A stretch of 64,000 nucleotides of DNA from Sphingobacterium faecium (GTDB lineage: Bacteria > Bacteroidota > Bacteroidia > Sphingobacteriales > Sphingobacteriaceae). Positions 52,513 to 61,339 of the stretch are shown here, piece after piece. How positions within the stretch are numbered: position 1 is the first letter of the stretch; each line of letters starts with the position of its first letter. Made by a program: the position numbers and the translations under genes. The stretch lies in assembly GCF_003054045.1 (NCBI RefSeq), contig NZ_QBKH01000010.1:52368-116367 (forward strand). The letters are read 5' to 3'. The notes below the pieces were generated by a model, which did not search any database, was not told the DNA's origin, and saw nothing but the letters and a program-made list of their open reading frames with translations.

Positions 52513-53316
52513 TTATAAAGTAGCTAATTGCATGATGTATTTTACGGTCTCTTTATTCAACCATTGTGATATAGTCTCTGTAAATTGATCGACCATCTGT
52601 TTCCGTGTCATGGATTTAGTCTTCTTATTTTCAAAAACCTTTTTATCCATAACAATCGTATTGCTTAGTTCGACTTGAGTAGCAAAATAAGACACGTGCT
52701 GGCTTGGAACCACTAATCCCAAGATCATACCTGGTAAACCGTTTATAGACTCAGGTCCCCCACTAACTGGAATTTCATTGGCATAAAATCCGATGACATA
52801 AGTAGAATCAGAGGTAAAACCATTAGCTCTACGGCAGGTATAGCCAGCTATTTCACGGTACTCGTCTGTGATACGCCATTTTACTGTTTTCACAGAATCT
52901 TGGATGATGATTTTATCGCCCATCACATCATTAAATCGTTTATAGTCTTTAGTAGCCAAATTTGAAAGCGTTTGTGCATCAAAATCAAGAGCAAACATCA
53001 TAATCAATTGCTTGACTTTCATATCCAATTCTTGTCCAACGACAGGTTGAAAAAGGGTTTCGTTGCCATTAAACTTTAACGTCTTTTTCAAAACTACATT
53101 TTCTGGTATTGTTGGAAGCATACGTTCAAATTGATCCTTTGAATTTCCGTCAGCTTTAGCAATAAATTGTTTGTTTACAATATTCTTCATATACATCGTC
53201 TTATCAAAAGATATCGAACCAACCTTAGAAAAAAGTGCATACTGCGCTTTTGCAAACGTACTGCAGCATAATAATATAAAAAGAATGCTATAATTAAGTA
53301 TTTTCATGTGTCTCAT
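52513..53316 (-). CDS. GLPGLI family protein
   Basis: A 267-residue exported protein with signal peptide (to about residue 24, before QYALFS). The family motif appears as INGLPGMILGL, with GYTCRRANG before it. GLPGLI proteins are confined to Bacteroidota, have no known function and very often follow a TonB-dependent receptor gene, as here: only one base separates it from the receptor at 53318. Start is ATG 53316; a second ATG three codons on is possible. Confidence 0.92.
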   Translation of the reverse strand: MRHMKILNYSILFILLCCSTFAKAQYALFSKVGSISFDKTMYMKNIVNKQFIAKADGNSKDQFERMLPTIPENVVLKKTLKFNGNETLFQPVVGQELDMKVKQLIMMFALDFDAQTLSNLATKDYKRFNDVMGDKIIIQDSVKTVKWRITDEYREIAGYTCRRANGFTSDSTYVIGFYANEIPVSGGPESINGLPGMILGLVVPSQHVSYFATQVELSNTIVMDKKVFENKKTKSMTRKQMVDQFTETISQWLNKETVKYIMQLATL

Positions 53317-53317
53317 C

Positions 53318-56041
53318 TTATAAAAACATTTTAGTAAAATCCCATGATAACTTCAACATATAATAACGTCTGATAGTATCATATCTTCTTTGTGTAAATA
53401 CAGAGTTTGCAGCTGATCTGCTAAAGCCTTTATTTTGATTTAAGACATCATTAACTGTAAAGTCTAAAATTAAAGATTCATTTTTCAAGAATTTTTTACT
53501 AATTCCTGGATGTACCAAAAATTGCTCAAATTTCTGATCAAATGCTTGTGTGGCTGCTTCATATGTATAATCGTAATTCGTATATACTTTTAGTGTTTTA
53601 GTGAAAAAGTATTCAACACTACCAGAAGAGCCGAATACAAATCCGTTACTATTTGAATTTTGCTGCAAATTAGACTCCATTACACGATATTGTGGACTTA
53701 GATTTATATTAAAGTTCAATCCTGTTTTTGTGTCACGTGTAAACGTGTAAGTAAAGTTATAATTGGTTGTATTCACTTTATTAAGCTCACCATTGAAGAA
53801 ATTATAATTTTCAGAAAGTGACCATGACAACTGTGGAGAGTTACTTAATCCCAGTTTCTTATTGAGTTTGAAATAATAACCAGACCAGAAATTTGTCGAA
53901 ATATTTGTTTTCCCCGTTATATTATTCCATTCGTAAGTATTGATACCGTTTGAAGTTGTGATATTTTGTGAAATTGGATCTTTTACAAGGTTTAAATTAC
54001 CTCCAACATATGCGTAACTTCCTGTCAATAATTTAAACGTATTATATCCTAAATTAAAATTGTGACTGAATGCTGGTTTCAAATTTTCATTACCAAGATA
54101 ACGGTTCAATTGATCTGAATTATCTAGTATAGGTTGAATCTGATTTAAAGAAGGTAATTGATTGCGACCATTATAATTGAACCACATGTTTTTACCTTTG
54201 GTAAAAGAGTAACCTCCACTTAAAGATGGATTATAGGTGAAGAAACTTCTTGAGAAAGATGCTTTGGTATTGTTATTTTGTTGCTGTAGATCATCATTGT
54301 TAAAACTATTGGTAAAGTTAAACCTTAACTTCTCTGTGGTATACCCTAAAGCCACCTTGTAATTGCTACTTGTTCTATCAAAATCATAATCATTACTGAA
54401 ACGTTCGTCAAGGTCATCATAATCTCCCGATCCTTTATTAAAAGATTCAACCAGAGAAGAACTTTTATTACTTTCAATACCGGCACCAATAGATAAATTT
54501 AAAACTTTAGACAAGGGTTCTGTATAAGTTAATGAAGCACGGTTATTGGTAACATTTTGTAATCTATTTTTACGTTGATCTGTGATAGAGTCTGTATCGA
54601 ATTCATATTTATGTACCGTAGAAAAGAGCGATCCACCACCCGAAGTTTCATCTTTTCTGATCTCTCCGTTAAATGTCAACGACCTTCCTTTTTTCTTAAA
54701 TTTATGGGTAAATAAAGCGCTTAAATTAAATGCTTTTACCGTATTGTCAGCAACTTCCCTTGTCTTTTCGGTTATAACTGAATCTAATTCTGCAGAAAAC
54801 TGATAGGCTTCTCGTTTATTATCAGACCATAAATTCTTTTGCGAGGCTCCTCCACGAATAGTCAACGTATTCAAAGAGTCAAAGTTCAGGTCATATTTTA
54901 GGTTTACCCGATGTTGATCATTTTCTGTATCCACAGTTTTTACGGTACGGCTATTGATAAGACCACTCATCAAGGTCTCATCTTGACCGTCACTACTGAT
55001 CCGCCCATACTTATAATTGATATTAACATTATGCTTGTTTTTATCAAATTTGTCCGAAAAATTAATACCCGAATTGATCGCTCTCGGAATACCAACAACT
55101 CCTTGTCCTGAGAAAGGATCAGTAAAGTTTGACCATGAAACAGATCCATCATCACCATAACTCACACCCGAGTCACCACCATACTTGTCTGCATCTTGCC
55201 AATTCATCGTAGTGGTACCGTTATTACCAAAAAGACCATAGGCTGATATTTTTTGTGAACCTTTAAATTTATTGACCATGATCTGCCCCATGTAATAATC
55301 ATCGGTGCCCACTCCTAGCAATGCTTTTCCGAACATACCATTTTTAGCCCCATCTTTCAATTTAACATTAATGGTTTGTTCACGCTGACCATCATCCACT
55401 CCTGTTCGCTCTGCTTGATCTGATTTCTTCTCATAAACTTGTACTTTATCGACCATATCAGAACGCAAATTGCGCGTTACCAAAGTAGGATCATCTCCAA
55501 AGAATTCCTCTCCATCCACTAATACTTTTTTAACGGTCTTTCCTTGAGCAGTGATCTTGCCCGAAGCATCAACCGTGATACCAGGCAATACCTTCAACAA
55601 GTCTTCAACTTTAGCATTTTTTTCAACTTTAAAGCTACCTGCATCATATTCTGTTGTATCCCCCTTTATAGTGATTGGAATACGACCTGTCACAATAACT
55701 TCCTGTAAAAGTTGGGCAGTGCTTGTCAAACCAACTTTTAAAGCTGAATAGTCTTGATTTGGCAATATTGAGGTATAATAATCGCCATATTTTGGATAAC
55801 TTACAATCAGTACACTCTCACTTTGAGTAGGTGTATTTAAAGAAAAGTTACCATTCTCATCAGATCTTGTAAAATCTAGAAGAATAGAGTCTTTGGCACT
55901 CAAGAGCATAATTGTTGCATTTGACAACTTCTGCTGATCTTTGGAATCGCTAATTTTACCATGAATTTTGCTCTGAGCAAAGCAGAAGCTCACAAGCATA
56001 GGTAAAAGCAATAACAAATGGAAAATTGTTTTTCTTTTCAT
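53318..56041 (-). CDS. TonB-dependent receptor-like outer-membrane protein
   Basis: A 907-residue outer-membrane protein: signal peptide at about 1-22, regulatory-like domain at 25-105 (KIHGKISDSKDQQKLSNATIMLL), plug region at about 110-225 (LLKVLPGITVDASGKITAQGKTVKKVLVDGEEFFGDD), then a barrel ending in KLSWDFTKMFL. It is the receptor half of the receptor-GLPGLI pair. A -7 box lies on the minus strand at 56089-56082. Plan and plug text resemble the gene at 19487, so the two are distant paralogues. Substrate unknown. Confidence 0.9.
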   Translation of the reverse strand: MKRKTIFHLLLLLPMLVSFCFAQSKIHGKISDSKDQQKLSNATIMLLSAKDSILLDFTRSDENGNFSLNTPTQSESVLIVSYPKYGDYYTSILPNQDYSALKVGLTSTAQLLQEVIVTGRIPITIKGDTTEYDAGSFKVEKNAKVEDLLKVLPGITVDASGKITAQGKTVKKVLVDGEEFFGDDPTLVTRNLRSDMVDKVQVYEKKSDQAERTGVDDGQREQTINVKLKDGAKNGMFGKALLGVGTDDYYMGQIMVNKFKGSQKISAYGLFGNNGTTTMNWQDADKYGGDSGVSYGDDGSVSWSNFTDPFSGQGVVGIPRAINSGINFSDKFDKNKHNVNINYKYGRISSDGQDETLMSGLINSRTVKTVDTENDQHRVNLKYDLNFDSLNTLTIRGGASQKNLWSDNKREAYQFSAELDSVITEKTREVADNTVKAFNLSALFTHKFKKKGRSLTFNGEIRKDETSGGGSLFSTVHKYEFDTDSITDQRKNRLQNVTNNRASLTYTEPLSKVLNLSIGAGIESNKSSSLVESFNKGSGDYDDLDERFSNDYDFDRTSSNYKVALGYTTEKLRFNFTNSFNNDDLQQQNNNTKASFSRSFFTYNPSLSGGYSFTKGKNMWFNYNGRNQLPSLNQIQPILDNSDQLNRYLGNENLKPAFSHNFNLGYNTFKLLTGSYAYVGGNLNLVKDPISQNITTSNGINTYEWNNITGKTNISTNFWSGYYFKLNKKLGLSNSPQLSWSLSENYNFFNGELNKVNTTNYNFTYTFTRDTKTGLNFNINLSPQYRVMESNLQQNSNSNGFVFGSSGSVEYFFTKTLKVYTNYDYTYEAATQAFDQKFEQFLVHPGISKKFLKNESLILDFTVNDVLNQNKGFSRSAANSVFTQRRYDTIRRYYMLKLSWDFTKMFL

Positions 56042-56081
56042 CTAAAAAACTATTATTATCACGTTGGTTAATAAAACTGTT

Positions 56082-56089
56082 CAAATATA
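56082..56089 (-). promoter_or_regulatory. -7 box upstream of the TonB-dependent receptor
   Basis: Minus-strand TATATTTG is an exact match to TAnnTTTG, ending 40 bases before the ATG. Confidence 0.45.
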
Positions 56090-56215
56090 TTGTATTGTTA
56101 TAGCTATTAGATGGGCTTTCAATGGAAATGTTACAACAATTTTAATCTTTTTTTTAAATCTTTTAATAATGATCTTAAAACCATAATTATCAAAGTGAAA
56201 TTATAATGTTTTACC

Positions 56216-56223
56216 TATTTTTG
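56216..56223 (+). promoter_or_regulatory. -7 box upstream of the M20 dipeptidase
   Basis: TATTTTTG matches TAnnTTTG, ending 19 bases before the ATG at 56243. Confidence 0.4.
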
Positions 56224-56242
56224 CTATAAATACATTCATACT

Positions 56243-57613
56243 ATGCAAACTATACAAGAATATGTTGAGGCCAACAAACAACGATTTTTAGATGAGTTGT
56301 TTGATTTATTGCGTCTCCCGTCAGTAAGCGCTGATCCAAAATTCAAAGGAGATGTTGAAAAGACTGCGGAATTTGTCGCACAAAAACTAAAGGAAGCTGG
56401 CGCAGATCATGTAGAAATCTGTCAAACTGCTGGTAATCCTATTGTATACGGAGAAAAGATCGTTGACCCTGCACTTCCTACAGTATTGACTTATGGACAT
56501 TATGATGTGCAACCTGCAGATCCATATGAATTGTGGGATACTCCGCCATTTGAACCAACTATTCGTGATGGCAAAATCTACGCTCGCGGTTCTGCTGATG
56601 ACAAAGGACAATTTTATATGCATGTAAAGGCATTTGAATACATGATGAAAAATAACGCACTTGCTTGCAATATTAAATTCATGATTGAGGGTGAAGAAGA
56701 AGTTGGATCTGTTAATTTAGGAACTTTTGTCAAAGAAAATACGGAAAAATTAAAAGCTGATGTCATTGTTATCTCCGACACCTCTATGATTAGTCTAGAA
56801 ACTCCATCTTTAGAGACCGGACTAAGAGGACTATCCTATGTTGAAGTAGAAGTAACTGGTCCAAATAGAGATTTACACTCAGGCGTATACGGTGGCGCGG
56901 TTGCAAATCCTGCTACAGTATTAGCAAAATTAATCGCATCATTACATGATGAGAATAATCATATTGCAATTCCTGGATTTTACGATGATGTGATAGAACT
57001 ATCTCAGGAAGAACGTAACGAATTGAATAAAGCTCCATTTGAAATCGAAGAGTACAAAAAAGATCTAGGTGTAGAATCATTATGGGGTGAAGAAGGGTAT
57101 TCTACCATCGAACGTACGGGTACACGTCCGACATTAGAAGTAAATGGTATATGGGGTGGTTATATTGGAGAGGGTGCAAAAACTGTACTTCCTTCTAAAG
57201 CATTTGCTAAAATCTCCATGCGCTTGGTGCCAAATCAAAATTCACAACGTATCACAGATTTATTCAAAAAACATTTTGAAGCAATTGCTCCAAAATATGT
57301 TCGTGTAGAAGTTAAACCTCATCATGGCGGTGAACCTGTAGTAACTCCTACAGACAGTGTAGCCTATAAAGCTGCCGAAAAAGCACTTACTGAAACATTT
57401 GGAGTAAAACCTATTCCAACTCGTGGTGGTGGTTCTATTCCTATTGTTGCTTTATTTGAAGAAGTCTTAGGTTTAAAAACAGTCTTATTAGGTTTCGGAT
57501 TAAACAGTGACAACTTACACTCTCCTAATGAAAAATACGGTATTGAGAATTATTTGAAAGGTATTTCAACGATTCCCCTATTTCATAAATACTATGCTGA
57601 ATTAAGTAAGTAA
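56243..57613 (+). CDS. M20-family dipeptidase
   Basis: A 456-residue cytoplasmic metallopeptidase of the M20/CNDP-like group. Metal-binding and catalytic motifs are TYGHYDVQP, GSADDKGQ, IEGEEEVGS and GPNRDLHSGVYGG (dimerisation domain). It hydrolyses dipeptides, and with the M28 and DPP7 peptidases in the window fits a peptide-using lifestyle. A terminator follows at 57633. Confidence 0.93.
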   Translation: MQTIQEYVEANKQRFLDELFDLLRLPSVSADPKFKGDVEKTAEFVAQKLKEAGADHVEICQTAGNPIVYGEKIVDPALPTVLTYGHYDVQPADPYELWDTPPFEPTIRDGKIYARGSADDKGQFYMHVKAFEYMMKNNALACNIKFMIEGEEEVGSVNLGTFVKENTEKLKADVIVISDTSMISLETPSLETGLRGLSYVEVEVTGPNRDLHSGVYGGAVANPATVLAKLIASLHDENNHIAIPGFYDDVIELSQEERNELNKAPFEIEEYKKDLGVESLWGEEGYSTIERTGTRPTLEVNGIWGGYIGEGAKTVLPSKAFAKISMRLVPNQNSQRITDLFKKHFEAIAPKYVRVEVKPHHGGEPVVTPTDSVAYKAAEKALTETFGVKPIPTRGGGSIPIVALFEEVLGLKTVLLGFGLNSDNLHSPNEKYGIENYLKGISTIPLFHKYYAELSK

Positions 57614-57632
57614 AAACTTACCAAAATATACG

Positions 57633-57660
57633 AAAGGGGGATATATAATCCCCCTTTTAT
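57633..57660 (+). terminator. Terminator after the dipeptidase
   Basis: AAAGGGGGAT and ATCCCCCTTT with a five-base loop, then TATAAT. Confidence 0.8.
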
Positions 57661-57697
57661 AATATATTAGGCCTAAATTAAGACACCTTACTATTTG

Positions 57698-58441
57698 ATG
57701 ATTATATTCTTAAAGAAACTGCACCGCTACTTTTACTTCACAAGTGTTTTTATCATTTTCTGCTTTCTTTTCCCTTTAATATGGTTGTATGCAAGAAATC
57801 CAATAAAGAATTATACTAAAATAGCTTTTCTTAGGAGATGGATGAGTTTACTCGGTTCCTACTTTACAGGTATTTTCTATCGCGTCAAGTTTGAGGAAAA
57901 AATAGACTGGTCTAAGCCATATATCCTCTGTGCTAATCATACTTCGGTTCTAGACATTACAGCGATGACCTATATTTCACCAAGAGCGATCACTTTTATT
58001 GGAAAAGCTGAATTATTAAAGAATCCTGTGACAAGAATTTTCTTCAAAACCATTGATATACCGGTCGATCGTAAAAGTAAAATGTCGTCTTTTAGATCAT
58101 TCAAAAAGGCTAATGAGATGTTAAAAGAGGGAAAGACGCTAGCCATATTTCCGGAGGGAAAAATTGATGAACAATACCCTCCAACAATACATCCATTTAA
58201 ATCAGGTGCATTCCGTATGGCAATCGAAAATAATATTCCGATCATACCTATTGTGATTGAAAATGCCTGGGAGATCTTATGGGATGATGGTCATCAATTA
58301 GGTTCCCACCCTGGTATAGTAAAAATACAAGTATTTGCGCCAATAAATACACTGCAATACAATGAAAAGAATGCTTCAGACTTAGAAGATTACGTTTATA
58401 ATAAAATGCTATTACATTGGAAATTGCAGAATAAATTGTAA
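57698..58441 (+). CDS. plsC: 1-acyl-sn-glycerol-3-phosphate acyltransferase
   Basis: PlsC adds the second acyl chain in phosphatidic acid synthesis. The 247-residue protein has an N-terminal span (about 12-32), the NHTSVLD (HX4D) catalytic motif and FPEGKIDEQYPP. The ATG at 57698 is preferred over the TTG one codon earlier. It is followed 29 bases later by an ABC ATPase on the same strand. Confidence 0.92.
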   Translation: MIIFLKKLHRYFYFTSVFIIFCFLFPLIWLYARNPIKNYTKIAFLRRWMSLLGSYFTGIFYRVKFEEKIDWSKPYILCANHTSVLDITAMTYISPRAITFIGKAELLKNPVTRIFFKTIDIPVDRKSKMSSFRSFKKANEMLKEGKTLAIFPEGKIDEQYPPTIHPFKSGAFRMAIENNIPIIPIVIENAWEILWDDGHQLGSHPGIVKIQVFAPINTLQYNEKNASDLEDYVYNKMLLHWKLQNKL

Positions 58442-58470
58442 TTTAATCACCAAATTAAAAAACGTTCGTT

Positions 58471-59229
58471 ATGGCTTCCTCAACATTAATTGAAATTCAA
58501 GAAATTGCCCGACAGTATACAATAGGAACAGAAACTATACATGCATTAACATCTGTTTCTTTAAATATAAAGAAAGGGGAGTTTGTTGCATTAATGGGAC
58601 CATCCGGATCTGGAAAATCAACATTAATGAATATTTTAGGCTGTTTGGACACACCTAATCATGGTGCATATATTCTAAATGGTATTAATGTTAGTGAAAT
58701 GTCTGATGATGAATTGGCTGAAGTCCGAAATAAAGAAATCGGTTTTGTTTTTCAAACTTTCAATTTATTACCTAAGAGTACAGCATTGGAGAATGTTGCT
58801 CTTCCTTTGATCTATGCCGGTATTAAACAAAGTGTACGAGAGGAAAAAGCTACTCAAGCTTTAAATAGTGTTGGCCTAGGCAATCGAATAGACCACCGTC
58901 CCAACGAACTTTCGGGTGGTCAACGGCAGCGTGTGGCAGTTGCACGTGCGTTGATAAACAACCCTTCTATCATACTCGCTGATGAACCTACAGGAAATTT
59001 GGATACCAAGACTTCTATTGAAATCATGGGACTTTTAGAAGAAATTCATTCGAAAGGAAATACGATTATCTTGGTGACGCATGAAGAGGATATCGCCCAA
59101 CATGCACATCGAATAGTCCGTATGAGAGATGGTTTAATAGAGGCTGATTATCCTAATACAGATATCAAATCAGTTTCTCCTCGATTATCCGCTTTAGAAG
59201 AAAAAGGTGACGATTTTGAAAATATTTAA
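58471..59229 (+). CDS. ABC transporter ATP-binding protein (LolD/MacB type)
   Basis: A 252-residue ATPase: Walker A GPSGSGKST at 43-51, Q-loop Gln 95, signature LSGGQRQ at 147-153, Walker B IILADE at 167-172, normal D-loop GNLD, switch His 204, and a C-terminal tail of about 30 residues. No permease gene is adjacent, so it is an orphan ATPase; it could serve FtsX-type permeases elsewhere, including those at the left end of the window, but this is only a possibility. Confidence 0.9.
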   Translation: MASSTLIEIQEIARQYTIGTETIHALTSVSLNIKKGEFVALMGPSGSGKSTLMNILGCLDTPNHGAYILNGINVSEMSDDELAEVRNKEIGFVFQTFNLLPKSTALENVALPLIYAGIKQSVREEKATQALNSVGLGNRIDHRPNELSGGQRQRVAVARALINNPSIILADEPTGNLDTKTSIEIMGLLEEIHSKGNTIILVTHEEDIAQHAHRIVRMRDGLIEADYPNTDIKSVSPRLSALEEKGDDFENI

Positions 59230-59312
59230 TATATTGACGATTACTTCACGATATTTTTTCAAACTGAATATCAACACATTAATGTCTTTCATAAAAAATA
59301 AATAACAAATAA

Positions 59313-59343
59313 CTTGCTAAAGACAAATTAAATTATATTTTTG
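59313..59343 (+). promoter_or_regulatory. Promoter of the DUF2795 gene
   Basis: CTTG (59313-59316), 19 bases, then TATTTTTG (59336-59343). Spacing is exact and the -7 box is perfect, making it the clearest housekeeping-type promoter in the window. It ends 30 bases before the ATG. Confidence 0.6.
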
Positions 59344-59373
59344 CGAAAATTGAAAACTTAATCTGTTTTTATT

Positions 59374-59595
59374 ATGTATTGGACATTAGAGTTAGCTTCG
59401 CATTTAGAAGATGCCCCTTGGCCGGCAACAAAAGATGAATTAATCGACTATGGTATTCGTTCTGGTGCTCCTGTTGAAGTAATCGAAAATTTACAAGATT
59501 TAGAGGACGACGGCGAGCCTTATGAAAATATAGAAGAAATTTGGCCAGATTATCCTACTAAGGATGATTTCTTCTTTAATGAGGACGAGTATTAA
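59374..59595 (+). CDS. DUF2795 domain protein
   Basis: A 73-residue, strongly acidic protein (MYWTLELASHLEDAPWPATKDELIDYGIRSGAPVEVIENLQDLEDD) that is almost entirely a DUF2795 domain, ending in an acidic, aromatic tail (DDFFFNEDEY). The family function is unknown. Its strong promoter and tight terminator suggest a highly expressed small gene. Confidence 0.88.
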   Translation: MYWTLELASHLEDAPWPATKDELIDYGIRSGAPVEVIENLQDLEDDGEPYENIEEIWPDYPTKDDFFFNEDEY

Positions 59596-59596
59596 T

Positions 59597-59632
59597 AAAA
59601 AATGCCTTACAATGATTTGTAAGGCATTTTTT
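59597..59632 (+). terminator. Terminator after the DUF2795 gene
   Basis: AAAAATGCCTTACAA and TTGTAAGGCATTTTT flank a four-base loop, followed by T. Confidence 0.85.
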
Positions 59633-59656
59633 ATATCTATTAATCCTTTTCACCAT

Positions 59657-60139
59657 ATGAGAGTCTTAGCTATTATGATGACATACCTAAAAAGTATATG
59701 TTTGCTCCTATTATTAATAGCACCAAAGATTAATTTTGGTCAAGAAAATGAAGCTGCTGAGACTAATGTAGTTCTTATAAAGAAATTTATCGCTGCACTA
59801 TATAATCCATCTACTGCCACTGATGTCATATTGAGTCAATATGTAACGATAAACAAGGAGTTAACAGATGAATATTTTGAATATCTCGAAGCAAGTTTGA
59901 ATGAAGTGAGACTCAATATACAAATGAAAGACAGCAATCAAATACAATATATCAACTATTATCAACTTCCGAAGAAGGAAACAAGGGACATCGATCTAGA
60001 AGGAAAAAATGCAAATCATATTTACTTCCTAAAAGTAAAGGATAGGCTGGTTGTATCACTTTACTTAGATTCCGGGAAAATTGGATCTTTTACGTTAGTG
60101 TCAAAAGGCAATAATTTAGCTCATTTTGTGACATATTAA
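59657..60139 (+). CDS. Exported protein of unknown function
   Basis: About 160 residues from the ATG at 59657 (ATGs at 59675 and 59678 are alternatives). A hydrophobic signal-like segment SICLLLLLIAPKINFG precedes QENEAAETNVV. The mature part has no motif I recognise; FIAALYNPSTATDVILSQYV at its start and paired beta segments toward the end would fit a small NTF2-like or DUF4878-like periplasmic protein, but this is a guess. The frame extends upstream through the terminator and is not used there. Confidence 0.6.
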   Translation: MRVLAIMMTYLKSICLLLLLIAPKINFGQENEAAETNVVLIKKFIAALYNPSTATDVILSQYVTINKELTDEYFEYLEASLNEVRLNIQMKDSNQIQYINYYQLPKKETRDIDLEGKNANHIYFLKVKDRLVVSLYLDSGKIGSFTLVSKGNNLAHFVTY

Positions 60140-60157
60140 AAATAATTCGCTAAATCA

Positions 60158-60189
60158 CTTGTTTTTTTTAAAATAATCAACCATATTTG
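60158..60189 (+). promoter_or_regulatory. Probable trp promoter
   Basis: CTTG (60158-60161), 20 bases, then CATATTTG (60182-60189), one mismatch to the -7 consensus. The leader-peptide ATG at 60206 would be about ten bases after the start of transcription. Confidence 0.45.
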
Positions 60190-60205
60190 CTATAACAATA
60201 ACAAA

Positions 60206-60253
60206 ATGAATATAAAGGTATTAAATAAGTCTTGGTGGTGGCATAACAGTTAA
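60206..60253 (+). CDS. trpL: trp operon leader peptide (15 residues, three consecutive Trp)
   Basis: The short frame encodes MNIKVLNKSWWWHNS and stops at 60253. Three tandem TGG codons (60233-60241) are far above chance, and the frame ends about 50 bases before an intrinsic terminator that sits just before trpD. This is the classical layout of ribosome-mediated attenuation: when charged tRNA-Trp is scarce the ribosome stalls at WWW and the terminator is avoided. It is too short for standard gene calling. Confidence 0.85.
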   Translation: MNIKVLNKSWWWHNS

Positions 60254-60336
60254 ACTGTTGTGGCAAAAAACTATTGCTTAGATTTATCTATACATCAAAA
60301 TAGTAGGCTTGCCTTTTTAGGTAAGCCTTTTTTTAT
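60245..60336 (+). promoter_or_regulatory. trp attenuator with intrinsic terminator
   Basis: Terminator: AGGCTTGCC (60305-60313) and GGTAAGCCT (60320-60328, one G-T pair), a six-base loop and seven T; trpD starts 13 bases later. Candidate competing pairs are AACAG (60245-60249) with CTGTT (60255-60259), overlapping the leader stop codon, and GGCAA (60262-60266) with TTGCC (60309-60313), which would break the terminator stem. ACTATT/AATAGT (60270-60275, 60299-60304) may stack beside it. The terminator is clear; the antiterminator is inference. Confidence 0.75.
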
Positions 60337-60348
60337 TTTAATAGCAGC

Positions 60349-61338
60349 ATGAAAAAAATATTAGCGCATTTATTCGAATATAAATCATTCAGCAGAAAAG
60401 AGGCTTATGACATCCTGATCAATATTACGGAGGGAAAATATGATAGTCATCAAATCGCAGCATTCATGACCGCATATGGCATGCGAAGTATCCGCGTGGA
60501 AGAACTAGGTGGATTTAGAGATGCCATGTACGATCTATGCCTAAAACTGGATTTTAACGGTTATGATCTAATCGATTTATGCGGTACAGGAGGCGATGGA
60601 AAGAATACCTTTAACATTTCTACTTTAGCTTCTTTTATTGTAGCTGGGGCAGGTTATCATGTCGCTAAACACGGTAATATCGGTGTTTCTTCGGGTTGTG
60701 GGTCTTCCAATGTCATGGAGTATTTAGGTTATCAATTTACAAATGATAAGGGCGAACTATCCAGACAACTTGAAGAAGCAAATATTTGCTTTCTACATGC
60801 ACCATTATTTCATCCTGCAATGAAAACAGTTGCCCCTATTCGAAAGGCATTGGGAGTGAAAACTTTTTTTAATATGTTGGGCCCTTTAACAAATCCTGCA
60901 AATCCAAAATTTCAATCAGTAGGTGTCTTCAGTCTCGAGTTAGCCAGATTGTATGGCTATCTTTATCAGGAGTCAGCGAAACAATATTCTATTATACATG
61001 CACTTGATGGCTATGATGAAATATCTTTAACAGGTGATTTTAAAGTCATCACCAACTCAGGTGAACAATATTACAGTATCCCACAATTAGGATTTGATAT
61101 TGTTCCACCAGCATCATTAGCCAGTGGAGAGACCATCAATGAGGCCGCAGATACATTTTTAACCATTATCAGCAATAAGGGTAATGATATTCAAAACAAT
61201 GTCGTCCTTACAAACGCTGCATTTGCAATTAAAACATTTGATCCTGAGAAGACCTTTGCTGACTGTTTTTATGAAGCTGAAGAATCATTACAAAGTGGAA
61301 GAGCATTAAATAGTTTCAAAAAACTTATAACTAAATAA
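60349..61338 (+). CDS. trpD: Anthranilate phosphoribosyltransferase
   Basis: TrpD transfers phosphoribosyl from PRPP to anthranilate, the second step to tryptophan. The 329-residue protein has the PRPP loop GTGGDGKNTFNIST, HGNIGVSSGCGSSNVMEYLG and FFNMLGPLTNPA. It is first in the operon behind the attenuator; trpE and trpG, which make anthranilate, are not upstream. The next gene, trpF, begins one base after its stop. Confidence 0.96.
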   Translation: MKKILAHLFEYKSFSRKEAYDILINITEGKYDSHQIAAFMTAYGMRSIRVEELGGFRDAMYDLCLKLDFNGYDLIDLCGTGGDGKNTFNISTLASFIVAGAGYHVAKHGNIGVSSGCGSSNVMEYLGYQFTNDKGELSRQLEEANICFLHAPLFHPAMKTVAPIRKALGVKTFFNMLGPLTNPANPKFQSVGVFSLELARLYGYLYQESAKQYSIIHALDGYDEISLTGDFKVITNSGEQYYSIPQLGFDIVPPASLASGETINEAADTFLTIISNKGNDIQNNVVLTNAAFAIKTFDPEKTFADCFYEAEESLQSGRALNSFKKLITK

Positions 61339-61339
61339 C

